64,000 nucleotides of DNA from Salvator merianae (GCA_003586115.2 QVOM02000025.1:83508561-83572560); one strand, 5' to 3'. Numbered from the stretch's first letter, positions 46,321 to 58,589 are shown. Numbers and translations are program-made. Notes: generated by a model not told the origin, from the sequence alone.

Positions 46321-46567
46321 CTGAATTTCTGGGGTGACCCATTTCAGTGGCATTGCAAAGTGTGGTACTTAAATGGGTTCCCGAGGGGCTCTGAGGCTCG
46401 GAGCATTCGTTCCTAGTCCTTTGTGGCCCTCAGAGACCGGCCCCAAAGCTTGTGTGAGCTTCAGGTCTGGACCTTCTACCTGTGTGCTGCAGTTTCTGAT
46501 CTGGACCAGCTCTGCCACTGATCCAGACTGACTGCTTGGATCATGGCCTTTTAGTGCAGAAAGGCCC
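46321..46567 (-). mobile_element. Family C element (copy C4)
   Basis: Inverse orientation: CTGGGGTGACCCATTT, GGCTCTGAGGCTCGGAGCATTCGTTCCTAG, CCCCAAAGCTTGTGTGAGCTTC and the terminus TTAGTGCAGAAAGGCCC. Confidence 0.65.
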
Positions 46568-46675
46568 AAAAGAGTGAGTAAGAAACTGTGATGTACACCC
46601 CTGAGGGGTGTGAAGAAATTTTAGCCAAGTGTTATGATTTGATTTGACCCTTCCATCTCAGCAGCTCCTGCACCT

Positions 46676-46826
46676 CAGTGGTGGCCAGGGCAGGTAAGCA
46701 TAGCCAGAAGCTCCTCCCCTTGATGAAAGCTGGTCCGTGAGCTTCCTTAGAAATCCATGTGGACTGCAAAGGAAGCTCACGAACCAACTTTCAACAGAGG
46801 GAGAAGTTCCATGGCGGCCACCACTG
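46676..46826. mobile_element. Family H-like palindromic hAT-type MITE (H8), divergent stem
   Basis: CAGTGGTGGCCAGGG and ATGGCGGCCACCACTG ends, flanked by CTGCACCT and CTGCCCCT (8-bp TSD, one mismatch). The inner arms AAAGCTGGTCCGTGAGCTTCCTT and AAGGAAGCTCACGAACCAACTTT are complementary but unrelated to the CTTTAAGCC stem of the other H copies. Confidence 0.8.
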
Positions 46827-46924
46827 CTGCCCCTGGAGAGGCAGAAAGCAGCTTGTCCACTCTGGGGCATCAGCTCAGGACACCATTTGGACTAGTTTTT
46901 CTTTAAGTCAAAAGAAATCCACTA

Positions 46925-47420
46925 CACTGTTATTTATTATTTATTTATTTGCATTTTTATCCTGCCCTATACCCAAAGGTCTCAGGATGGGAAACCGCAA
47001 CAGCAACAAAATATAAAATGAACATACTAAAATTAATAACATATTAAAATAATAACTGAAGGTGGGGAGAGGAAGATGTTTCCTTATTTCAGTCAAAGGC
47101 CATGGTAAATAAGTGTGTTTTTATCAATCTTCTGAACTGTATCAACTGAAGGTGCCTGGTGCACCTATTCCATAGTCTAGGGGCTACCACTGAGAAGGCC
47201 CTGTCCCAGATTCCCCCTCCCCAACCACTGAGGGTGATGGTATAACCAGGAGGTCTTCTCCTGCAGATCTTAAGGCATGGGCAGGTAGATATGGGAGGAG
47301 GAGATCCTTTAGATATTTGGGGCCCAAGCTCTTTAGAACCTTATCATTCATAGTCATCACCTTGAGTTGGGGTTCACAGTGAATCGGTAGCCAGTGCAGC
47401 TCTTTTAATCTTTTACAAAT
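46925..47420 (-). mobile_element. L2-like LINE 3' end
   Basis: The longest copy of the family also at 3095, 50398, 55738 and 59815. On the minus strand it runs from GGCTACCGATTCACTGTGAACC through an eroded C-terminal coding part to ...TATAGGGCAGGATAAAAATGCAAATAAATAAAT. Confidence 0.7.
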
Positions 47421-48225
47421 GATGACTTCAGTAACTGGGGATTCAAGAAGCAGATGCCACCTTCAGTAACAAAGCAAAAATCCAGAAGGAAAATTACTTG
47501 TCAAACTGCCCAGACTGTACTGTGTTGCTTCTTTTTTCTTTTCTTTTTTTTGTAAAAAGAAAAAAAAAAAATGAAAACAGACAGGGAGAGATGCCTTGCC
47601 AAGGGCTGAAGGTGTGATTCAACAAGCTTTCCAAAACACATACCTAAAGAGCATCCAGTCACAGCCCACTTGTTCCAGGCCTGTATATGCATGTGTGTGT
47701 GTATAAAATAAGATATCGCTTTCGGTATTGACAAAAAGCTCAGCTAGCATTCAAAAGCCACTGAAGAAGTAGAACTACGTTTGACCAACCCCACCCCCAC
47801 ACACACACACACAAAAGCACCATTGCAGCATTTCTTCCAACCCCAGTGCTAGCTTGGTTTGCAGCGTCACTTTGCAGAAGAACCATCATTACCAACCATA
47901 ACGCACTGCAGAAAGCAGGAAGGGGAAGGGGGAGATTATACCAGAGTGCCACCCATAGGATCCAAAAGCCCTCCTTTGAAACCAGTTGCCTGGGGTGAAT
48001 AAACAGACACAGAAGAGTCCTGTGCATGCCACCTTAGAAATATGGCCCTCTGAACTGAGGGAGAGCACAGTAATTCCCAAGATGAGGGCATATTGCAGCT
48101 CTAGAATTTGGCTGCATCCCCAGAAGGGTAGGATGCAGCCTGGAGCACGGATGACCCTTGCAAGTAGCACACAAGATGCCACTCAGGTGGAGGCCACAGC
48201 AAATAAACTCCGTGTGTTTCATGAG
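47421..48225. other. Intronic stretch, mostly unique
   Basis: A/T-rich homopolymer runs at 47528-47575 and a short CA tract near 47798-47812. No exon recognised. Confidence 0.45.
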
Positions 48226-48416
48226 CAGTGGCAGCCCGTGGCTTTAAGGGCAGGTGTTCGTAATGTGCGGGAAGCGAGCGACTGCTGTTTGCGGGGCCTC
48301 TGGGCCTCCGTACTGTCTCAGCGACTTGCTGCGACAGTACAGAGGCCCTGCAAACAGCAATTGCTCACCTCCCGTGCATTACGAACACCCACCCTTAAAA
48401 CTACGGGCTGCCACTG
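48226..48416. mobile_element. Family H palindromic hAT-type MITE (H5)
   Basis: CAGTGGCAGCCCGTGGCTTTAAGGGC and the near-complement CCCTTAAAACTACGGGCTGCCACTG, with TTCATGAG and CTCATGAC flanks (6 of 8 matches). Stem: GGTGTTCGTAATG...GGCCTC.GTACTGTC against its complement. Confidence 0.88.
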
Positions 48417-48589
48417 CTCATGACTGCCCCCAGGCCCTGGAACCTTGCTGCGGCAGACAACCCTTTTCACAGCAGTGAGATTTCTGGCCAGGCTGCTTTC
48501 CTAATGGACTGGACATAGCCCTGGAATTCGGCCACTTTCAGTCTAGTGGAAGTGGTCCAGCCAGAAACTGGGCCAGTAAATTGCCTTTC

Positions 48590-48915
48590 ATGGTATCATG
48601 GATGGCTAGAAAGACCAATCAATGAATTCTAAAGTGAATAAAACCTCAGTGTGCAATAGAAGGACAAATGACAAGGCTTAAACTGTCATACTTTCGGCAC
48701 ATAATAGGAAAACAAAGTTCCTGGGAAATACGGTGATGCTCGGGAAAGTAGAAAGGAGGAGAAGAAGAAGAGGATGGACAGCTAGTAGGTGGATAGACTC
48801 CACTACAACAGCAATGAAAACCTCACTAGTAGACCTAAGAAAGAATAATGAAGACCTGTCAGTCTGGAGGAAGTCAATCCATATGGTCACCAAGAGTTGA
48901 CTTTGACTAGATGGC
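48590..48915 (+). mobile_element. RTE-BovB LINE, ORF2 C-terminal end
   Basis: Across a few frame changes the translation gives LKLSYF(R)HIIGK, GRRRRGWTASRWID-like text, MKTSLVDLRKNNEDLSVWRK and SIHMVTK, the C-terminal signature of BovB reverse transcriptase ORFs. Frameshifts and stops make it inert. BovB abundance is typical of squamates and a few other lineages. Confidence 0.85.
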
Positions 48916-50397
48916 ATCAAGCAAGCAAAAACTGCCTTCCCCCTCCTCCATACATCTAAACAGAGAAAGGAAGATGACTTAGCCAACACATTCACCTGCT
49001 ATTTTTAGTAAGTCAACTTCCAGGGCAGTGGGGACAACCCAGGAGTCTGTTGGGGGTGGGGAGGTATGATTACACCACCCAAGGGACATCCAGATGATTG
49101 GATGTTCAACTTCTGGGTCAGCTAGAGGGGTGCCACATGGAACCCACAAGGATGCAGCCTCTCTTGTGAAGAGCTCCAAGCAAACACACCAAAAATACAC
49201 CAGCCCAGGCTGTGATTTCCATGTTTAATATGTAAGTCTGCTTCAAGGCCAAAAGAATCAAGACTCCGTCCCATTCAGGAAGGCCAAGATAGGTATAAGA
49301 AGATGCAGGCATTGGTCTTCACAATACTCTTTCTTAATCCACAGCCAGGGTTTCCTTCCAAGTTTGGGGTGGATGTCTCCAATATCTAATTCTACTGGCA
49401 ACAATTGGCTTTCCATGGATGGAATTGTCCAAGCAATTTCACTCACCCATACTTATTAAAACTAGGTATATCTTAGCAGAGATTTTAAAAATACGCTGCA
49501 CTAAAACTTGAAAAATGAGTCACAGCAACCTACAACAAGCATATTCTTTGTTTCCAGAGCAGGCTCAAGCCACAAGCAGCAGAGGGACAGAAGACCAGAA
49601 CAACATATATAAAACAGGTTTCAAAACCAAATTTTAAAAGGGCACCACAATTACTATGATTGGAACTCTGGCAGCATTCAAATATCATCTGAACATCTAA
49701 TACTTTTGTTGTGATTGTATTTGTCATAATGTAAAAGAAAGGATCACCTGATTTCGTTACAATGCAAAAATAATAATAATAAAGCCAAGTAAACGTTTCA
49801 ACGCAATACGTTATTATCAGTGCTGCATACAGTACTGATGGCAAGGCTTTGTGTTGAAATGTTTACTGGCTCAGAGATCTAAGGATGCTGCACAATACCC
49901 TGGAGCCTCCAGGTGAAAAGCGAGATACAAATGTTAAAAGAAATGGATGTGAAAGGTCCACTAAATGTTCTGAACGGAAAGCTGCAGATGGAGGCAACAT
50001 CACAGAAGGAGCTATTTAGGCCATCAAGTCTAAGACTGCAGTAGCCACGGAAGAAGACAGTCAGTCCATTCCTCCATCAAAGAACAATATCCAATGGAGA
50101 TCATTAATACAACCCACAATAATTCCCTTTGGAATTAACGGGGACAAATTAAAAGTGGCAGTGAAGTTCTCATAAATCCCTGGCTGTATCTTTTGTGCCA
50201 CCTGTGGGTCATAACAGATGTAACAACAAATTACTGTACCTCTCTGTCTCATTAAAATGCATTTAAGGTCTATTTTGATCCTTTGATGAGAGGTCTATTT
50301 TGATCCCCCAAGGAGTGCATGAATAAGAGGCAATACCTCTGAGGCAATTGAACATTTCTTAATAGATCTGAAATATGTTGACTTGTTGCAGTCTAAC
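48916..50397. other. Intronic stretch, mostly unique
   Basis: 49890-49950 (GGTGAAAAGCGAGATACAAATGTTAAA) resembles an L2/MIR tail. Nothing coding recognised. Confidence 0.4.
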
Positions 50398-50500
50398 ATT
50401 TATTTATTTGCTTTTTTATCCTACCCTATACCTGAAGGTCTCAGGGCAGGTTACAACCATAAAAACAGAATAGAAAATGAACACACTAAGGGTGCAATCA
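50398..50500 (-). mobile_element. L2-like LINE 3' tail
   Basis: Minus-strand tail CCTGAGACCTTCAGGTATAGGGTAGGATAAAAAAGCAAATAAATAAA. Confidence 0.65.
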
Positions 50501-51084
50501 GACACACTTAATGAGGTGTCCTCTGGGAGTATCTGAAGCTGAAAGGACAGACATTTTCACCCCAAATTTACCTTGCCCCATCTCAAAGCCTGGGAACAAG
50601 TGCCTCTTCCTCATCCAGGGTTTAATAAGACCAAGGGTGACTCTTTCTTTTAGTTGAATTGGGTGGAAGCTACATAAGCACAGATGCATGAAATGTAGCC
50701 AACCATAGTGTGGAAACAGCTGCTATGGAATGAGCGACCAATCAGTGCCATGGAAAGCCAGGCAGATGAGTGGCCAATCAGTGGTGAGCACTCATTGTCA
50801 AGGAAGGTGTTGCCAGACTTGGAGGCAAAATGAGGTAGATTTTTGGGTGCTTATTTGTTTAATTGCTTGTTATGCTTTTTTGGGCATGTATGGAAAGGAT
50901 ACTTTTTCTTAAAGGGGCAACTCTGGTGTGAAACAGAAGATGGTTCACCCCCTGCTAGTCTGCTCCATCCATGCTAGAGAGAGCATAACCTGATTTAGGC
51001 TGAGATACCGGTAGATGTTTTTAAAAATGTCTACCAACAGCCTGGAAACTGCTAGAATGCAACAGGGGGCTGTGTCGAAGGGCA

Positions 51085-51342
51085 CACACTTCCTTGTTCT
51101 GGTTTCCATTTTGGCAGCACACTGGAGCTTCGAGGCTGGGAACTTTCATTCCTAGCCGTCAGATCCCTCACAGCAGACTCTGAAGCTCATGCAAGCTGCA
51201 GGGCAACATGGGGCCTGTTGTGGAGAAGGCCATCCAACAGGCCTTGTTCTGGGACAGCTGGACCACTCCAACTGGGAATCACTCCAGAAGGATCAGTTCC
51301 AGCTTGAACTGTCTAGCACAGTTCAGTGCGGAAGTGGCCCAA
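51085..51342 (-). mobile_element. Family C element (copy C5)
   Basis: GAGGCTGGGAACTTTCATTCCTAGCC, CTCTGAAGCTCATGCAAGCTGCAGGG, CCATTTTGGCAGCACAC, and a terminus like AGTGCGGAAGTGGCCC. Confidence 0.6.
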
Positions 51343-52189
51343 GTTAGGAAAACTCAAACATCCAAGCTCACATATGAGTAACGACCCCCATATTTCTTCT
51401 AATTCACATGACAAACATTTTTCCTGAAAAATAGAAATAATGGTACACCATTGTGTACCATAATTTCCCAAGAATATTTAAGTTCTCAGCAGTAGCAGGC
51501 ATTGGGGGAGTGAGGAGGTGGGGCTCAGCTGTCAGAAACTCATTAATTATAAAAGGAAAAGGCTACAATAGGATACTGGTCAGCTAATTTCATTGGAATA
51601 ATATTTTATTAAAGTTCATATTCTACAACAAAAAATATAATATAAGAAAGACTAGTGGTTAGAAAATACCAAACCTTTTATATTATTATGATGCTTTCCA
51701 AGTTAGAACAATATTTATATCTCAAGACTCAGACAGACATTAGTGAATGTCTTATGAATTACAAGAGCTTAATTAAATATTAACTATAATGCTTTGTATT
51801 CAGCATTATCCCCCCAAAAAAATTAAATAAGATTGGATATCCTTTTATAAAAACTGTTTTAATAAGTGGGCATCAATTGAGATCTCTTTTGTTTCCTTTC
51901 TCTTCTCAGTTTATACTAGTAAAATGCTTGCAATGTTTTATTAATTGGAAAAATGATAATATTTAGAAAAAATTGAGAAACAGTAGATTTTATCTTCTTA
52001 AGGATTTCTATGATAATTCAGGATGATTATTAGATAAAACAACTTGAGAACAACAGTGTATGTCTATGTCAAAATACTGGTTATTAACTTTATTTTTATC
52101 TTCAATTCTATAACTCTACTGATTATAAAGAAGCTGTAGCTAGACCAACAACAAAATTTGGAGATAATTTTCTAGATTACGAAATACTA
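51343..52189. other. AT-rich stretch upstream of an L1 remnant
   Basis: Strongly A/T-rich (long AATATTT and TTTATTA strings). Probably more L1, but no confident domain is read. Confidence 0.4.
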
Positions 52190-52760
52190 AAGGTATGGTT
52201 TCTAAAATATATAATATTTTACATAATACCAATAATTATTATATGAATGCAATTAAAAAATATATGGGAATCAGATTTAGGTATTGAAATTCCACTTGGA
52301 CATTGGGATAATTTAATAACACAAAAATTTAAATATATTAATTCATCTTATACAAGAGAATTGTTGCCAAAATTGGTATATAGATGGTATCATACACGTT
52401 GTCTACTATCTAGAATGATTAGAAATTTTTCATCAAATTGTTGACATTTAAAGGAACTTCTATACACATGTTATGGTATTGTTCATTAATTCAATCTTTT
52501 TGGAATGAAATAATTTTAGAAATTAGGTAATTAACAGCTATAAATATACCATTATCCACACACACACATACTATTCCCATTACAATAAAAAATTAACAGT
52601 TTTTTTTTGTTACTGTCAGCAAAAAACAAAATCATATTACCTTGGATAAATAAAGAAATATTAACATTGGTATAAAGAAGCTTGGGATATGGGTATTATG
52701 GAATTAATTACATATACAATTCAAAAATTAAAAAAAATATTAAATTAAAATATTCTTTTT
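52190..52760 (+). mobile_element. L1 LINE ORF2 C-terminal remnant
   Basis: Translation pieces: VSKIYNILHNTNN, IWESDLGIEIPLGHWDNLIT, KLVYRWYHTRCLLSRM (52247-52444), then SIHMLWYCSLIQSFWNEII after a frame change, and MGIMELITYTIQK near 52690. This order matches the L1 region downstream of the reverse transcriptase (SKIY..L, WE.DLG..I, YRWY..P..L..M, .T..HMWW.C..V..FW..I). Frames are broken several times. Confidence 0.8.
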
Positions 52761-53860
52761 CAGATATACGGGAGCATCTCTTTCTTAACATTAATGAATG
52801 GCTAAGGATATGTTACCCTTTTCATTATTAAAATCTTTTATAAAATAGTATGGTTTCATCAATTGCTATATTAAAATTGTATTATTATGAGTTATCACTG
52901 ATCTTAGGTATAAATATATTCAAAATTTTAAATTATGAATATCATTTCTATGTTGCTGTAATCATTAATAAGCGTGATGAGTAGAATTGTAAAAAAAGAA
53001 AAAGAAAGAAATGTGAGCATCTGACTTTCCGGAATTTTGCTGGAAAAAGACATGACCTGGATCAGGCTGGAAATATTGGACAAGCCATTATGAAAGAGGT
53101 CAATTAAGTAGTCTAGTTTTTGTTCTTTCTTTATTTGCACACTATACTGAAAACTACTGAAATTACTATCCAGCTGCTGCTGCTGTTTGGCTTTATGATT
53201 TCAGATTCAGACCATGTTCCAAATCTTTCTACTTTGTGTGTCAGTTCAATTTTTCCTATGACCGAACAAGTCCTGGAACAGGAGGGAAAGGGAAATGTAC
53301 CATACTCCCCACGGAAAATCTATTATTTCTGAATGTTAACGGAGGTGTGTGTGTGTGTGTGTGTGTGTGAATCACATAATAACACACCCATAAAAAAAAT
53401 AGATGATCTGTATAACAGAAGGAAAAATAAGAATGTACAGATGTTTGCATTCATTTGTGCAAAAGTATGTAAGTTCCAGGACAGCTATCTTCTCTCCATC
53501 ACAGGTTCTACCCAGTTTTATTCTCTAGACTGACCTTATGTCAGGGTCGTCGAGGCAGATACCACTATCAATATACTTTAATATGGTCCAGAAGCTGCCC
53601 AGTGTGTTCTACAAAATCAGCTTGAGGCATCAGTGTTCCAAATGACATTTGGTAGCAACCACTGAATCACCTCTGGAGTGTGTGTGAACTTCACTAGCCA
53701 ACAGACAGTGGTTAATATTAACTTTATTTACCCAGTAATATAAGAAGGCTCCTGATGGATCAGAGAAGCCATTCATTTAATTCTGCACCACGGCAGTCAA
53801 ACACCTGCCTGTGAGAGCAAGACAAAAGCACATCAGCCATCACACAGTTTCCAGAATTTG
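52761..53860. other. Intronic stretch, AT-rich then unique
   Basis: Includes a (GT)n microsatellite at 53345-53369. A short TATAAGAAGGCTCCTGATGGATCAG match to the CR1-clade 3' end lies near 53740-53765. Confidence 0.5.
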
Positions 53861-54221
53861 GGGCCTGTTGGCACTTACATGGTCGCACAAAATTGTACTC
53901 CACACCTATACCAGGAGCAACTAGACTGCTCCCGGTACAGTGCACTCATACCTACTTCTTGGTGAGAATGCTGCAGACCATGGTGTGGTGTGGCTGTGGC
54001 TGTGCAAGTATGTGCCGCATCCCCAGTCACCGTGACAGCGGCTAGACATTTCCATTGCCACTGTCATGGCAAGGTGGCCAGCATTTGCACTGTCAGTGCT
54101 GGAAGCCTGTTTCCAGGTTGTTCCAACCCTTACAGTGCAGATGGCCACCACACCACGGGCAACGTTTTACCTTGGAATGTTCGGATATGAACATTCCAAG
54201 GTGGAAAGTCCAACAAGGCCC
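53861..54221 (+). mobile_element. Family A MITE with TTG TSD, 5' internal deletion (copy A18)
   Basis: TTG flanks both sides (53858-53860, 54222-54224). GGGCCTGTTGGCACTTAC jumps directly to GCACAAAATTGTACTCC, so the CTAGTGAGC hairpin block (about 110 bp) is missing. The right end has CCTTGGAATGTTCGGATATGAACATTCCAAGG. Confidence 0.88.
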
Positions 54222-54331
54222 TTGGTCTTTGGAAATAGATCTCTTTCAGTATTGGAAGTGGTATGCAATTAATGCTGATCTAAAGCCGCTGATAGCCAGC
54301 AGTGACTTGTTGCAGTTTACCAGTAGACTAT

Positions 54332-54511
54332 GGCCCTTTCTGCACTTGGCCTTATACCAGATTATATTCTGGAATAGGGACCTGCCATCTGCATGCTAGT
54401 AGGAACTATGACAGGCCCCACACAGGACCTGCTGTAAACTCCATTATTGTGTGGATAGCAGGTCCCTATTCTGGGATATGACCCAGAATAAAGCCAAGTG
54501 CAGAAAGGGCC
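54332..54511. mobile_element. Family B MITE (copy B3), TSD TAT
   Basis: GGCCCTTTCTGCACTTGG to CCAAGTGCAGAAAGGGCC, 180 bp, TAT on both sides. Symmetrical halves as in B2 and B4. Confidence 0.92.
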
Positions 54512-54746
54512 TATGTTGCTGGTTCATGACACTTTCTTCTGCAATGTGTCAAAGTGTTATTCATCGACATTGTAATAGTGAATCAGTGTCTCGCACCACC
54601 ACCCATGACTAGATCCCTACCACAAAAACTGAAATTGCTGATAGCCCCATCCTCCATGAATCTGTTGAAGGAACTCCAAAAAGAAGTCAATTTGCTGCTC
54701 TAGAGGAGTTTGGATTTTTTTAAAAAAAAACCCATCATGAACCATC

Positions 54747-55008
54747 ATGGACTGTTCCTGGCACCCAGTGTTCGCATCTACTTCCTGATGCAAATGCTTT
54801 GTGGCACGGCTGCAGCTGTGCAGTCGCATGGCACATGCCCAGTCGCCATGGCAGCAGTCACGTGTTTCCCTGGCCACTGTCATGGCGGGGCAGCCAGCAT
54901 TCGCCCTGCGAGTGCTGGTAGCCTGTTTCTGGGATGTTCCAGTCCTTGCAGTGCAGACGGCCAGTGCAATGCAGGGACGGTTCCATGATAGAAAGTGCAA
55001 AAAGGCCC
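54747..55008 (+). mobile_element. Family A MITE, 5' truncated (copy A19)
   Basis: Begins in the middle (GTTCGCATCTACTTCCTGATGC hairpin) and runs through GCCATGGCAGCAGTCACGTG...CACTGTCATGG to AAAGTGCAAAAAGGCCC. Confidence 0.75.
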
Positions 55009-55737
55009 AAAGAAGAGAAGAATGAATAATCATTTCCACTATCCTCTTTCTTTCCCCCTTCCCTTGCATTCTACATTGACTGTCAGGAGATGGCAAATGT
55101 AGAATGTCTGAAACATCTGGAGATGGAGTTTCAGGGTTGCTATAAGGGGTCACCTAAACTGTATCCCTGTGCAGTAGCACCTGAACTGCTGACGTGAGGT
55201 GTTTTATCTCTGGGTGGACCAGCCAGAAATGGCATACTCAAATAATGGCAGGGATGCTTGCACTGTGAGTGATAAAATATTCATTACCATCAAAGGAAAA
55301 AAAAATGACCATGCATCATTCAATAGGCTATTTTGGACTCTTGCGGTGCTGTGAGAAATGTACTTGAAATGACACTTTTCTGCAACTCACAATGTTATTT
55401 CGGGGCATCACCAAAGAACAAGTCAGCTTTGAGCAATTTTCTTAAGGGAACCCTTAGAGGGAAGAAACAGAAGTAGAAAGAGATCTTTCAAAGAAAGTGA
55501 GGAGTGCAAAAGAGAAAGAGACAGAGAGAAAAAGAGAGAGTTGAAGGTCTGGCGTACAGAATTAGAGAACAATTCCAAATGTAGGAAGAAGCAGGCATGG
55601 CAATGAAGGAAAAGGAAGCCAGTGAAGGCCAAGGAAAAGGACTTTAGGAAAATGATCAGGGGAAACACTCTTGCCTTCTTGCCTAAAGGAAAACAGATTT
55701 ATGCTGTTTATGCTATTTATGCTATTTGTTTGTTTGT
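55009..55737. other. Intronic stretch, purine-rich in part
   Basis: 55430-55660 is A/G-rich on the plus strand (AGAGAAAGAGACAGAGAG). No exon recognised. Confidence 0.45.
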
Positions 55738-56095
55738 TTATTTGCATTTTTATCCTGCCTTGCAACCACAGGTCTCAGAGTAGGTTCTAACCATAAAAAC
55801 AGAATATAAAATGAACAAACTAAAAACAGTAACACTGCATGAAAGTGGGGAGGGAAAGCTGTTTCCTCAGCCGAAAGACGGGGAAAATAGGTGTGTCTTC
55901 ACAAATGTATAGTGAGGATACCTGGTGCACCTCAGGTGGATACTATTCCATAGTCTGGGAGCTACCACTGAGAAGGCCTTATTCCAGGTCCCCACCCCTT
56001 TAACTACTGAAGCTGGTGATACAAAAGCAAATAGTTGTTATACTTTATAGCATCCATAGAATGAAGAAGTGGTATACGAACATTTTAAATAAAAT
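55738..56095 (-). mobile_element. L2-like LINE 3' end
   Basis: TATTTGCATTTTTATCCTGCCTTGCAACC...GGTCTCAGAG on the plus strand, plus the eroded block GGTGGATACTATTCCATAGTCTGGGAGCTACCACTGAGAAGGCC also seen near 47170 and 60055. Confidence 0.7.
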
Positions 56096-56237
56096 AATAG
56101 ACTGAGTGTAATAGACTGAGGCATTTAGGTTGATTCATGGCTCTGCAGAGAAAGTCTTGACTGAAATGGTGCTGTGTTGCAAAATGCCCTCAAATTTCTC
56201 AAATATTCATCTTCCACCAACAGAAGGAGGCATCCGT

Positions 56238-56470
56238 GGGCCTTATTGCACTTACCAGTGGAACAGTCACATGACCAACTCCTGGGCCTCCTCCTTCTGC
56301 ATTCTGGTGTGGACTAGATTGGCCACGCCCCCAATGGGACACTGAGTCCACACTTGACACAGTGTAGCCCGGTCTAGGTGGCCATACCAGTAGAACTGTT
56401 TTTACAGTCTTCTATCATTCCAAGGACAGCTAAACTGGCTAGGGAGGTGTGTAGAAGGGCACACCCCTCT
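56238..56470. mobile_element. Unclassified GGCC-ended MITE remnant
   Basis: GGGCCTTATTGCACTTACCAGTGG start resembles family A/C termini. The right end is not resolved (AGAAGGGCACACCCC near 56450). Confidence 0.4.
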
Positions 56471-56499
56471 GGGGCAGATTTAGTAAGGGGGGGGGATTT

Positions 56500-56750
56500 T
56501 GGTATTGCATAAAATTGTGCTGCCAAAATGAGTCCCTCTAAGCCTCTAAGGACAGGAACTTTAATTCCTGGACATCGGAAACCTCACAAATTTCAGAGTG
56601 GCACAGGGCCTGTCCCAAAACAGGACATCCAAGTGTGGACAACCTTTTTCTGGGCCAGTGGGACCACTCCAGCATGGAACCACTCCAGTCAGAGTGGTTC
56701 CAGCTGGACTACTTCCCCGCCCTGCACAAGTGGGGAATCTGTCCTGCGGG
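56500..56750 (-). mobile_element. Family C element (copy C6)
   Basis: AGGACAGGAACTTTAATTCCTGGACATC hairpin, CACAAATTTCAGAGTGGCACAGGGCCTG and CCAGTGGGACCACTCC blocks shared with C5. Confidence 0.55.
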
Positions 56751-56887
56751 ACGACGACCATAAAATTTCATAAAAGAACTCCAAGGTTGGATTTCATCCT
56801 CCTGTGCTGAGACAGCAGCAGATGGGATGACTTACTGGGGTAGGTTTGCGCCTGGCACAATTTACCTTCGTGACCGACTAATTGTCC

Positions 56888-57413
56888 TGTCACCCCGAGC
56901 AGGGAGGATTCCCAGCCCCCAAAGACTCAGCCGACAACAGGCTACAGACGGCAGATGGACTTTACTAATTGCCGCAATAAGGCTTGCACAAGACAGTTTG
57001 ATTACAAAATTCAGAGGAGCAGCCAAGAAGGGCCAATGAGGCAGGAGCCGCGTCAAGAGCCAAGGTGAGTCAGTCCGAATGCAGTATCCAGGAACAGGAA
57101 GGTTGCTTGAAAGATGGATTGCCAGCAACACCTGATGCCTGTTTTTCCTGGCCTTTTATCCTTCAGGCTCAGAGTCCGACAGGTGGGAAGGGCACGCACA
57201 ACATTCTTTCCTCTTTTGCTGTAGCCTTAAAGACCTTTTCCTGCCTCTGCTAGCTAGGGCGAGGTCTCTTCATCTGTGGGCTATGGGAAGGTCCAGGTCC
57301 TGGAGAGTCTGTGCCCCTTGGGTCAGGGTCTTCTGGCCCTGTGTGCTGATGCCCCATCCTCATCTGCGGAGTCTGAGGAATCCGCTGCCACAGGTGCAGA
57401 GCAGGGCATGACA
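56888..57413 (-). mobile_element. LTR-like element 2 (~526 bp)
   Basis: On the minus strand it begins TGTCATGCCCTGC and ends CTCGGGGTGACA, giving TGTCA/TGACA termini. GGATAAAAGGCC about 240 bp in could be a TATA box. No 5-bp target duplication is seen (flanks CTTCT and TGTCC), so it may be one end of a deleted element. Half of it aligns with 29340-29644. Confidence 0.6.
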
Positions 57414-58115
57414 CTTCTGGGGCCACTTCCTGCCTGGTGTGAAACCACACTAGGTGGAAACTTTGATTTGCAAATTTTTTATCCTACAGCATAGAAGATT
57501 TCGGGCATAGGAGTGTTGGCTGTATACATGCTGCACTTCATACTGGGTTTGTATGACCAAGGTCACCCACCACAGAGATGGGCCTTTCAGGAGCCATCTA
57601 GATGTTGCAAAGGTTTTGTGGGGATATCACAAAGCCATTAGTCTCTTTCCAACAATTTTCACACAAGTGCGGCTGGTATTAGCAAATGACAGCATTATTT
57701 GCTTATAAGATTGGTAATTTGTCAGTATTCTTTGCATAATTAAGGTTAAAGATAACACTGCTACACTGAAGGTATGCAGGCTGGACAAGCAAAGTCCAAA
57801 TCTCTGGTTAAACAACTGCTTTCAGCAAAGATAAAATAAGAGAGCTACCTACATATTACAATAATAATTACAATGATTTCTAGGTTCAGTAAAGAACAGT
57901 TTCTTAAGAGTCTGCTTAGCTCATTCCGAATCAATGCTAGAAATAACCCAGATGATCAATACATTAATTGGATTGCTGCTGTGACTTCTTTTTCAAATCA
58001 ATATTGGAACAGTTCCATGCAGATGTCTGCCAAAAGATATAAATATGGGAAAACCTGGTTCTCCTATACACACACACACACACACACACACACCAAAGTG
58101 TCTGTGGAATATTAA
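57414..58115. other. Intronic stretch ending in (CA)n
   Basis: (CA)n at 58068-58093. No other feature recognised. Confidence 0.5.
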
Positions 58116-58583
58116 GGGCCCGTTGGCACTTTGTTGCTAGTGAGCATCTGCACATTCACTAGCAAAGTGCATCCACACTCTGCAGCATCTGCAGCATCTG
58201 GGAGTGTCTGCAGACACTCCCGAACACTACTAGCTATAGACAGTTAAAACATTGTCCACAGCTTGACCAGGAGCAGCTGGACTGCTTCTGGTCAGCAGCG
58301 TTCGCATCTGCTTCCCAGTGCAAATGCTGCGAGGCTGCAGTGTGGTGAGGTGCAGTTGCGGCTATGCAGTCATGCAAGGCATCCCCAGTCACCATGGCAA
58401 TGGTTGGACATTTTTGCAACTGTTGCCATGGGGAGCAGGCATGCCTTCGCGCTGAAGGTGCTGGAGGTCCCAGTACAGGGCCATTCCAGCATTCACAGTG
58501 TGAATGGCCACTGCACCCCTGGGTCTGTTCCAGTTTAGAATGATATAATTATATTATTCTAAACTGTAAGTTGTGAATAGTGT
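58116..58583 (+). mobile_element. Family A MITE (copy A21)
   Basis: GGGCCCGTTGGCACTTTGTTGCTAG start, CTAGTGAGCATCTGCACATTCACTAG hairpin, and AGAATGATATAATTATATTATTCT right palindrome. The right end is degraded (AAGTTGTGAATAGTG) where family C sequence begins. Confidence 0.8.
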
Positions 58584-58589
58584 CTCCAT

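Noticed and set aside
54617..55153. 178-codon minus-strand open frame
   Set aside because: It runs antisense through MITE A19 and flanking DNA; no domain, splice context or conserved pattern.
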